Assembly: GCA_024401745.1 (NCBI GenBank)
Contig: JAKSKK010000011.1
Coordinates: 1 to 58,275 of the forward strand
From: Bacteroidales bacterium
GTDB lineage: Bacteria; Bacteroidota; Bacteroidia; Bacteroidales; UBA932
DNA length: 58,275 nucleotides
Reading direction: 5' to 3'
Positions 52,286-58,275 of this stretch are shown piece by piece. The notes below the pieces were generated by a model, which made no database searches, was not told the origin of the DNA, and was given only the letters and a program-made list of their open reading frames with translations. Every line of letters starts with the position of its first letter. The first letter of the stretch is position 1. Position numbers and translations under genes: made by a program.

Positions 52286-53436
52286 ATCCTTTCAATTATT
52301 TCAAGACACATTCTTCCGTTGTGGTAGGGGCATTTCCAGAAACCCGCCCTGTCGTCGGTCACGCTTCCGGCGGCCCAGTACCATTCGCCGTCAGGGGCGA
52401 TGATGTTCTCCTTTATGAACTCCCAGATGGCGCGTGCGGCGCCCAGCCAGCAGGCCTTGCCCGTCATCTGGTACTGGTTCAGGCTGCCTACCACGGTCTC
52501 TGCCTGTACCCACCAGTCGCGGTTCGTGTGCTTCTTGCCGGCTGTCATGTTCCATTCGTATATCATTCCGCCCTTGCGGGTGAATCCTTCCATAGATGCG
52601 CGCGCAATCCTCGGGCAGGCTATGCGGCAGCGCGCGATGATGTCCTCGTCGCCGAGCACGGTCGCAGCCTCCCAGAGCAGCCAGCTGCATTCGATGTCGT
52701 GGCCGTAGCTGCGTATCTGCCCATGCAGGTTCCAGTCTTCGTCGAAGAAGAGCTGCAGATGCCCGTCCGCGCCGGTTATGCGGTCCAGGAAAAGCTCTAT
52801 CAGCTCGCGCAGCCTGCCGTGCAGCTGGATGTCGGGCCAGATGCGGTAGAGATTGGTGTAGCCCTCCAGGATGTGCAGATGGGTGTTCATGGTCTTGGCG
52901 TCGTTCTGGTCCTTGTCGCTGAGGCGCATGTCCTCTATCGGGTTCCAGTCTCTTGTGCAGGCCTCGATGTATCCTCCCTTTTCAGCGTCCCTGCTGTATC
53001 TGTCGATGACCCGGTACAGCTCGATAGCGCAGTCCAGGACCTTGTTGTTGGCTGTTGCCCTGTGATACTCGGCCAGGCCGTAGATGGCGAAGGCAATGGC
53101 GTAGAACTGCTTCTTTGTGTCCAGGGGTCTGCCTTCCGCATCCAGGCTCCAGTATGCGCCTCCGTGTTCGGGGTCGCAGAACCTGTCCATGACCTCTCTG
53201 GCAGCCCTCTGGGCGGTCTTGAGGTACTGCGGCCTGCCAAGCACCCTGTACGCGGCGGAGAACGTCCAGAGTATGCGGGCGTTCAGTATGAGGCCCTTGG
53301 GCGCATCGGCGACAAGCGCACCGCTGCCGTCACGTCTTCCGTAGAATCCGCCGGCCGGGTCGGTCATGTTCTGTATCCAGTAGGGGAGGATGTTGGTGGT
53401 GAGTTCTTCGAGAACCTCCTGCTTGAGATGCTGCAT
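52282..53436 (-). CDS. Cellobiose/mannobiose 2-epimerase (AGE family)
   Basis: Cytoplasmic enzyme converting the reducing-end mannose of mannobiose to glucose, which gives the GH130 substrate. The 384 residues lack a signal peptide and form an (alpha/alpha)6 barrel. Family runs are FYGRRDGSGALV, MNTHLHILEGYTNLYRIWP (with a catalytic histidine), SYGHDIECSWLLWEAA and NRDWWVQAETVVG. The ATG at 53436 (MQHLKQEVLEEL) fits the family; the longer frame to 53568 overlaps GH95. It lies 5 bases after GH95 and overlaps GH5-CE7 by 4 bases. Confidence 0.93.
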   Translation of the reverse strand: MQHLKQEVLEELTTNILPYWIQNMTDPAGGFYGRRDGSGALVADAPKGLILNARILWTFSAAYRVLGRPQYLKTAQRAAREVMDRFCDPEHGGAYWSLDAEGRPLDTKKQFYAIAFAIYGLAEYHRATANNKVLDCAIELYRVIDRYSRDAEKGGYIEACTRDWNPIEDMRLSDKDQNDAKTMNTHLHILEGYTNLYRIWPDIQLHGRLRELIELFLDRITGADGHLQLFFDEDWNLHGQIRSYGHDIECSWLLWEAATVLGDEDIIARCRIACPRIARASMEGFTRKGGMIYEWNMTAGKKHTNRDWWVQAETVVGSLNQYQMTGKACWLGAARAIWEFIKENIIAPDGEWYWAAGSVTDDRAGFWKCPYHNGRMCLEIIERI

Positions 53437-53441
53437 GGCTG

Positions 53442-55715
53442 CTAGAAATAAAGTTTTGTACTCTTGCCTGCGGTCAGGTCGACTTTCTGCTCGAACTCTC
53501 CGCATTTCACGATGACTGTCTGCGCGATGGGGCTCTGCAGGGTGATCTCGCCGTTGCCGTATGACCATGAGCAGCCTACGGTGATGTTGCCACGGGCCTT
53601 CAGACCGCTGAATGATGCCTCAGGCCAGCAGTCAGGGATTGCGGGAAGGACATCCACGATTCTCAGCCCGTCTTCGCTTGTCCTGTGGCTCTGCAGGAGC
53701 ATCTCCATGATGCCTGCGCTGCCGCCGAAGTTGCCGTCGATCTGGAAGGGCGAATGGGCACAGAAGAGGTTGGGATATGAGCCGGCACCCTCGCCGTCAT
53801 AGTGGAATCCACAGTCGCAGACGGGGGCCAGCAGCTGCTTGAACATGAAGTATGCGTGGTTGCCGTCGCCTACGCGTGCCCAGAAGTTGATCTTCCATGC
53901 GCGTGACCAGCCGGTGCCGGAGTCGCCTCGCCTCTCGAGGGTCTTCTTTGCAGCCTCGATGAGCTCCGGGGTGTTGATCGAGGTTCCCGGATGCAGGCCG
54001 AACAGATGGCTCACGTGGCGGTGCTGTATCTCAGCCTCCTCGTAGTCTTCCATCCATTCCTGGAGGTAGCCGCCTTCGGCTATCTTCATCTCGGGCATCC
54101 TGGATGCTGTAAGCATCAGGCTCTCAGCGAATTCGCCATCTTCTCCAAGTATGTCGGAAGCCTGCTTCACGGCGCCGAAGATTTCTTTGCATATCTGTGT
54201 GTCCATGGTGGGGCCGGCGCAGGTCGCGCAGCGCTGACCATCAATGATGAAGCTGTTCTCAGGAGAGTTGCTGGGGCCTGTGACAAGCTTGCCGTCCATC
54301 TCGAAGAGGCTGGCCTGCAGGAACTCGGCCGCGCCGCGAAGGGTGGGGTAGACTCTGCGCAGATAGTCCTTGTCCTGGGTGAACTGGTAGTGCTCCCACA
54401 TCTGCAGCGCAGCCCATGCACCGCCTGTGAGCGATGCTCCCCATGAAGGGTTCTCCGATGGAGCGGTGAAGTTCCAGACGTTGGCGAGTACGTTCGCCGT
54501 CCAGCCCGGGATGCCGTAGAAGTCCCTGGCGGTCCTTTCTCCGGAGGTGACCATGCCCTCGATGTATGAAGTGAACGGCAGGTCGGCGTCGGGCAGGTTG
54601 CCCACCTGTGCGGGCCAGTGGTTCATCTCCACGTTGATGTTGAGGTGGTAGTCGCCGTTCCAGGGGGTCTCGCAGCCGTCGGCCCAGATGCCCTGCAGGT
54701 TAGGGGGCAGTGTAGCCCTCGTCGTGGAACCGATGAGCAGGTAGCGGCCGTACTGAGCGTATAGCGCCGCTGAATCGGGGAGATTTATCTCCACCCTGTC
54801 GAACAGGGCCCTGTGAGCGGACTGGGACCTGCTCTTGATGCTCTCGAATGGTTTCTTGGATGCAAGTGCCAGGGTGCTGTCGACGGCGGCCTCGGGGTCG
54901 CTGTGATTAAAAGATGTTGCGGAAGCAACGAGTATTATGGTCTGGGATGCATCGTCGACGCTGATGCTGTCGGCATCTGCAACTATGTGCCCGTTGCCGT
55001 AGACCAGAGCCTTGCAGACATAATGCATGCCGCTGTTCGGCTGCCCGGGCTCTTCCTTTCCTGACGGAAGCGTGCCTTCCATGATGACGGTGTTGCCCTC
55101 GGCCCTCACGCTCGCGTTCTCCGGCCTTGATAGCTTGACGCTCAAGGCATTGCGTTCGCTGCTGCGGAGCCTTACCGCAATCACGTCGTCAGGGATCGAT
55201 GCCAGATATTCACGTTCGACGGTGCCGTTGCCAAGCTTGAATGTCGTGTTTGCAAGGGCATTGCGCAGGCTGAGCTCGCGGTGGTATCCGGTAACCGGCT
55301 TGTCGATGGGATGATGGCTTATCTCAAGCGCACCGAGGGTCTGATACTTGCCGTACTGTGGGTTTTCACCACCACCGCCGGCGCATACGAAGTGCTCGTA
55401 CATGAGCTTCTGGGCCGTCAGGTTGTCGCCTTCGGCCAGCTTCTCGCGTATGACGGGAAGCCACTGAAGGGCTTCAGGATTGGCGGGATCCCATTCGCTG
55501 CCGCTCCACAGGCTCTCCTCGTTTAGCACGATATGCTCCTTCCATATTCCGCCGTCGGGCATGGCACCGATGCGGCCGTTGCCGAGGGGAAGGGTCTCCT
55601 CCCAGATTCTGGCGGGTTGGTCGAAAGTAAGCTTGAGGGTGTCGTTGAAGCAGGGTCTGCTGCAGGCGGCCGCAACAAGGATGCAGGCCGCAATGGCTAT
55701 CGTTCGTGTTCTCAT
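53442..55715 (-). CDS. GH95 alpha-L-fucosidase/alpha-L-galactosidase lipoprotein
   Basis: A 757-residue lipoprotein (lipobox VAAAC, C19). The full GH95 layout is present: an N-terminal beta domain with KLTFDQPARIWEETLPLGNG, the catalytic (alpha/alpha)6 barrel with LPPNLQGIWADG, WNGDYHLNINVEMNHWPA, and the late HVSHLFGLHPG and FQIDGNFGGSAGIMEMLLQS. Members cleave alpha-1,2-L-fucose or alpha-L-galactose. Its place first in an operon with the epimerase and mannanase-esterase is unexpected for mannan. A near-consensus TATCTTCG lies 4 bases before the ATG at 55715. Confidence 0.92.
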   Translation of the reverse strand: MRTRTIAIAACILVAAACSRPCFNDTLKLTFDQPARIWEETLPLGNGRIGAMPDGGIWKEHIVLNEESLWSGSEWDPANPEALQWLPVIREKLAEGDNLTAQKLMYEHFVCAGGGGENPQYGKYQTLGALEISHHPIDKPVTGYHRELSLRNALANTTFKLGNGTVEREYLASIPDDVIAVRLRSSERNALSVKLSRPENASVRAEGNTVIMEGTLPSGKEEPGQPNSGMHYVCKALVYGNGHIVADADSISVDDASQTIILVASATSFNHSDPEAAVDSTLALASKKPFESIKSRSQSAHRALFDRVEINLPDSAALYAQYGRYLLIGSTTRATLPPNLQGIWADGCETPWNGDYHLNINVEMNHWPAQVGNLPDADLPFTSYIEGMVTSGERTARDFYGIPGWTANVLANVWNFTAPSENPSWGASLTGGAWAALQMWEHYQFTQDKDYLRRVYPTLRGAAEFLQASLFEMDGKLVTGPSNSPENSFIIDGQRCATCAGPTMDTQICKEIFGAVKQASDILGEDGEFAESLMLTASRMPEMKIAEGGYLQEWMEDYEEAEIQHRHVSHLFGLHPGTSINTPELIEAAKKTLERRGDSGTGWSRAWKINFWARVGDGNHAYFMFKQLLAPVCDCGFHYDGEGAGSYPNLFCAHSPFQIDGNFGGSAGIMEMLLQSHRTSEDGLRIVDVLPAIPDCWPEASFSGLKARGNITVGCSWSYGNGEITLQSPIAQTVIVKCGEFEQKVDLTAGKSTKLYF

Positions 55716-55729
55716 GCCACGAAGATAAT

Positions 55730-55759
55730 AAAAAAAAGTCCAACCCGAAGGGCTGGACT
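55730..55759 (-). terminator. Intrinsic terminator of the rpsF-rpsR-rplI operon
   Basis: AGTCCAACCC (55737-55746), loop around GAAG, and GGCTGGACT (55751-55759) form a stem with one G-U-type mismatch. On the minus strand it is followed by T7 (55736-55730). It lies 21 bases past the rplI stop and insulates the GH95 operon. Confidence 0.85.
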
Positions 55760-55779
55760 CATTAATATCTGAGTGTTGA

Positions 55780-56220
55780 TTATTCAGCAACGACCTCTAC
55801 CTTGACGTTTGCGAAAACGCCCTTGTAGCACTTTACCTTTGCCTCGTACTCACCAACTTCCTTGATCTCAGGGATGGTGATGTTCTTCTTGTCAACCTCG
55901 ATGCCTGCCTCAGCGATAGCCTCTGCTACCTGAGCTGCGGTAACTGCACCATAGAGCTTGCCAGTCTCGCCGACCTTTGCAGCGATCTTGACTGCAACAG
56001 CCTCGATCTTTGCTGCGAGTGCCTGTGCGTCTGCAACGAGCTTAGCCTCTTTGTGAGCTCTCTGACGGAGTGTCTCCTCGTGCTGCTTGATGGCTGAAGG
56101 GGTACCTACAGCTGCGAAGCCCTGGGGAACGAGATAATTGAGAGCGTAACCGGTCTTTACTTCAACGATGTCGCCTGCCTCGCCGAGACCTACGACTTCT
56201 TTCTTAAGGATGATCTTCAT
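55780..56220 (-). CDS. rplI: 50S ribosomal protein L9
   Basis: Binds 23S rRNA near the L1 stalk. The 146 residues begin MKIILKKEVVGLGEAGDIVE, followed by GYALNYLVPQGFA, which is the N-terminal rRNA-binding domain. A long helix joins it to the C-terminal domain (about 75-146). It is third in the rpsF-rpsR-rplI operon, 10 bases after rpsR. Confidence 0.98.
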   Translation of the reverse strand: MKIILKKEVVGLGEAGDIVEVKTGYALNYLVPQGFAAVGTPSAIKQHEETLRQRAHKEAKLVADAQALAAKIEAVAVKIAAKVGETGKLYGAVTAAQVAEAIAEAGIEVDKKNITIPEIKEVGEYEAKVKCYKGVFANVKVEVVAE

Positions 56221-56230
56221 ATCGCTTCAA

Positions 56231-56503
56231 TTATTTAAGGAGGTCAGTTACGTAAGGGAGAAGAGCGAGTGAGCGTGCACGCTTCACTGCCTGAGCGACT
56301 TTGCGCTGGAACTTGAGGGAAGTACCGGTGATGCGGCGAGGGAGAATCTTACCCTGCTCGTTGAGGAACTTCTTGAGGAACTCAGGATCCTTATAGTCGA
56401 TGTACTTGATACCTGCCTTCTTGAAACGGCAGTATTTCTTCTTGCGAACCTCTACGGTAGGAGGGTTCAGATAACGGATCTCGTTGTTTTCTACGTTTGC
56501 CAT
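56231..56503 (-). CDS. rpsR: 30S ribosomal protein S18
   Basis: Small-subunit protein that forms a dimer with S6. The 90 residues contain [42 protein letters not shown] and LALLPY. It lies 3 bases after rpsF. Confidence 0.98.
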   Translation of the reverse strand: MANVENNEIRYLNPPTVEVRKKKYCRFKKAGIKYIDYKDPEFLKKFLNEQGKILPRRITGTSLKFQRKVAQAVKRARSLALLPYVTDLLK

Positions 56504-56506
56504 GGT

Positions 56507-56887
56507 TTATTCCTCCTCTGCTTTAGGTGCCTCTGCCTTGGGCTCTTCAGCCTTGGCAGCTCTCTTTGCGCGACGATGCTCTGCGTAAGCGACAGCGTTC
56601 TTGTCAAGAGCTACGGTGATGTAGCGGATGATGCGCTCGTCACGGTGATACTGTGTCTCAAGGGTGGCAATGAACTGGGTGTCAGCCTTGAATTCAATCA
56701 GGTAATAGAATCCTGATGTCTTGTGCTGGATGGGGTATGCAAGTGTCTTGAGACCCCAGTCCTCTTCGTACACGATCTCGCCGCCGTTGGCCTTGATGAG
56801 ATCGACGTACTTTGCAACCGCTTCCTTCATCTGAGAATCAGACAAAACGGGAGTAGCGATGAAAACGGTTTCGTACTGTTTGATCAT
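56507..56887 (-). CDS. rpsF: 30S ribosomal protein S6
   Basis: Small-subunit protein pairing with S18 on 16S rRNA. The 126 residues begin MIKQYETVFIATPVLSDSQM, with the family run KTLAYPIQHKTSGFYYL. The C-terminal 20 residues are an alanine/glutamate/lysine tail. It is the first gene of the operon, with a promoter at 56931. Confidence 0.98.
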   Translation of the reverse strand: MIKQYETVFIATPVLSDSQMKEAVAKYVDLIKANGGEIVYEEDWGLKTLAYPIQHKTSGFYYLIEFKADTQFIATLETQYHRDERIIRYITVALDKNAVAYAEHRRAKRAAKAEEPKAEAPKAEEE

Positions 56888-56930
56888 TTTGTTTTGATAT
56901 TAAAATTTAACTGCCCAAAATTTGGGGCTG

Positions 56931-56938
56931 CAAATATA
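56931..56938 (-). promoter_or_regulatory. -7 element TATATTTG of the rpsF operon
   Basis: An exact TAnnTTTG match on the minus strand, about 43 bases before the rpsF ATG. A CTTG lies 20 bases further upstream as a possible -33. A short CCCAAA/TTTGGG hairpin follows in the leader (56913-56927 region). Confidence 0.65.
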
Positions 56939-56968
56939 GCGATTAATTTTCTAACAAACAAGTTGTGC

Positions 56969-57520
56969 CTAAGCTATATACATATCCTTGTGCAAACCTG
57001 TGAGATTGTAGGACCTGTATATCTCCTGGATCCTGTCGGTATCCTCCCTTGCGGTGCCCGTGAGCTCGTATCTGCGGAAGATGCCCACGCGCTTGCTGGC
57101 GTAGTCGAATCCTGTCAGATAGACGTGGATGTTGCAGTTCGTGGCAATGGTATGGTAGCCTGTCTTCCACTTCGCGACCGGCTTGCGCGTGCCTTCAGGG
57201 CATATCACAAGGTGGAAGGTGCCAGGCTTCTGCATCTCATGCATCACGCTCATGAGCATCTTCTGCGGGTGGGATCGGTCGATGGGGAATGCCCCCATTG
57301 CCCTGAGTATGTATTTCAGGGGGAATACGAAGGCCTCCTTCTTGATCATTGTCGTGAGGTGGCCGCCCATTGCCCTGTAATAGAAATATCCTATCACGAA
57401 GTCCCAGATGCTGGTGTGCGGTGCGGCGAGGAACACGAGCTTGTCCTCAGCCGGCTTTTCTCCTATTATCGTCCATCCCATGAGCTTGCAGAGGATGAAC
57501 CTGCAGAATTTCGGGCTCAT
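56969..57520 (-). CDS. Lysophospholipid-type acyltransferase (PlsC-like)
   Basis: A 183-residue membrane-associated acyltransferase. The HxxxxD motif is in AAPHTSIWDF, the glycine-rich acceptor motif in VICPEGTRK, and AFPIDRSHP lies between. It lacks a long N-terminal membrane anchor, and the first helix FCRFILCKLMGW is amphipathic. It may acylate lysophosphatidic acid or a related lipid. It starts 3 bases after the ABC exporter gene on the same strand, which suggests a joint role in lipid handling. Confidence 0.88.
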   Translation of the reverse strand: MSPKFCRFILCKLMGWTIIGEKPAEDKLVFLAAPHTSIWDFVIGYFYYRAMGGHLTTMIKKEAFVFPLKYILRAMGAFPIDRSHPQKMLMSVMHEMQKPGTFHLVICPEGTRKPVAKWKTGYHTIATNCNIHVYLTGFDYASKRVGIFRRYELTGTAREDTDRIQEIYRSYNLTGLHKDMYIA

Positions 57521-57523
57521 ATA

Positions 57524-58275
57524 CTAAAGGTCTATCTTGCCGTCGCCGTCGGTGTCGAGGGTCTGGGCGAGTTTTCCGATGTTCATCGAACGTGCGCTTG
57601 CGTCCACTATCTCCTTGTAGATTCCGCCCTGGCGGTATACTTCGTCGGGGTCTCCGGCCTGCTCCACGCGGCCGTTCTTGAGGGCGTAGATGACGTCGGA
57701 GTCGATGATCTGCGAGATGTTGTGCGAGATGATGACCACGGTGCGGTTCTTCTTGATGGCGTCGATGCTGGCCTTGATCTGCTCGGTGGCGATTGCGTCG
57801 AGGCTTGCAGTGGGCTCGTCGAGGAAGATGATGGGAGGGTTCTTCAGGAACATGCGGGCGATGGCGATACGCTGCTGCTGGCCGCCTGACATTGCCTGAG
57901 CCTTTGTCTTGAACTGCTCGGGCAGACCCATGATCTGGTCGTAGATGTAGGCGTCCTTGGCTGCCTGCACGACTTCCTCGAACGTTGCGTCGGGACGGCC
58001 GTAGCGTATGTTCTCCTCGATGCTGCCGTCGAAGATGTGATTCTTCTGGAGCACCAGGCCGATGTTCTCGCGGAGGAAGTGGGTGTCGTATTCGCGGAGG
58101 TCGACGCCGTCGAGCTTGATGCTTCCGCAGTCGGGCTCGTAGAATTTGTCGAGCAGGTTCACTATGGTTGACTTGCCCGCGCCGCTGAGGCCCACGAATG
58201 CGGTGATCTTGCCGCTGTCAATCTTCATGTTGATGTCCCAGAGGGCCTTGGTGCCGTTGGGATAGGTGAAGTCGA
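57524..58275 (-). CDS. ABC exporter, ATP-binding end (cut by window edge)
   Basis: C-terminal part of a probable MsbA/LolD-unrelated fused ABC exporter; the frame is open to the window edge, so an internal ATG at 58228 is not the true start. The nucleotide-binding domain is complete: Walker A GLSGAGKST, Q-loop VLQKNH, signature MSGGQQQR, Walker B IIFLDEPTA and switch histidine ISHN. It ends in a short tail, TLDTDGDGKIDL, like a calcium-binding EF-hand loop or dockerin-type DxDxDG. The substrate is unknown; lipid export is plausible given the adjacent acyltransferase. Confidence 0.9.
   Translation of the reverse strand, partial: DFTYPNGTKALWDINMKIDSGKITAFVGLSGAGKSTIVNLLDKFYEPDCGSIKLDGVDLREYDTHFLRENIGLVLQKNHIFDGSIEENIRYGRPDATFEEVVQAAKDAYIYDQIMGLPEQFKTKAQAMSGGQQQRIAIARMFLKNPPIIFLDEPTASLDAIATEQIKASIDAIKKNRTVVIISHNISQIIDSDVIYALKNGRVEQAGDPDEVYRQGGIYKEIVDASARSMNIGKLAQTLDTDGDGKIDL

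Noticed and set aside
56723-57889. Plus-strand open frame of 388 codons across rpsF, the acyltransferase and the ABC gene
   Set aside because: It runs antisense through three clear genes and their promoter; no recognisable domain.
1-58275. tRNA/rRNA genes, CRISPR arrays, transposases, integrons, phage genes
   Set aside because: None recognised by reading both strands; xerD has housekeeping XerD length and context, so it is not taken as a mobile-element integrase.

Overview
The window looks like a chromosomal segment of a fairly GC-rich gut or rumen Bacteroidales (phylum Bacteroidota). The reasons are many TAnnTTTG promoter elements without Shine-Dalgarno sequences, SusC/SusD pairs, a UpxY-type NusG paralogue, an Hc1-type histone H1-like protein, a type II DAHP synthase/chorismate mutase fusion, and many lipoprotein signal peptides. 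The family cannot be fixed from the sequence alone. No rRNA, tRNA, CRISPR array, transposase or phage gene was seen, and no gene-free stretch exceeds 300 bases.

Left part (1-18.4 kb), mainly housekeeping: tyrS (cut by the window edge), tpiA, an M6 metalloprotease with a small lipoprotein, hc1, pth, rplY, a clostripain-like lipoprotein, xerD, a helix-hairpin-helix protein, rsmI, thymidine kinase, a GNAT-like protein, an NlpC/P60-LysM lipoprotein, recX, a C26 amidohydrolase, rlmN, recA, pdxA, rnhA, DAHP synthase/chorismate mutase, glutamine synthetase and an orphan UpxY-like antiterminator.

Centre and right (18.9-55.7 kb): a large locus for acetylated galacto(gluco)mannan. One minus-strand run holds, in transcription order, GH130, GH26, GPH transporter, GH5, GH94, GH36, a phosphodiesterase-like lipoprotein, an S1/P1 nuclease and an aldo/keto reductase. 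A second unit holds SusC, SusD and a SusE-position surface lipoprotein next to an AraC regulator. A third holds GH95, a cellobiose 2-epimerase and a GH5_7-CE7 fusion. Proposed scheme (inference from families): the surface mannanases and esterase cut and deacetylate mannan, SusCD imports oligomers, periplasmic GH36/GH26/GH5 trim them, GPH imports disaccharides, the epimerase turns mannobiose into mannosyl-glucose, GH130 phosphorolyses it, and GH94 phosphorolyses cellobiose.

Embedded between the two mannan units (31.7-40.7 kb) is a triplicated, poorly described gene pair: a DUF6057-like membrane/helical-repeat protein followed by a lipoprotein with a CxxCH haem-type motif and a PD40-like propeller. 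One copy lies only 16 bases ahead of GH130 and seems to lead the catabolic operon. A further oddity is that the SusC carries an OmpA-like peptidoglycan-binding domain after its barrel.

Right end (55.7-58.3 kb): the rpsF-rpsR-rplI operon, an acyltransferase and an ABC exporter cut by the window edge.
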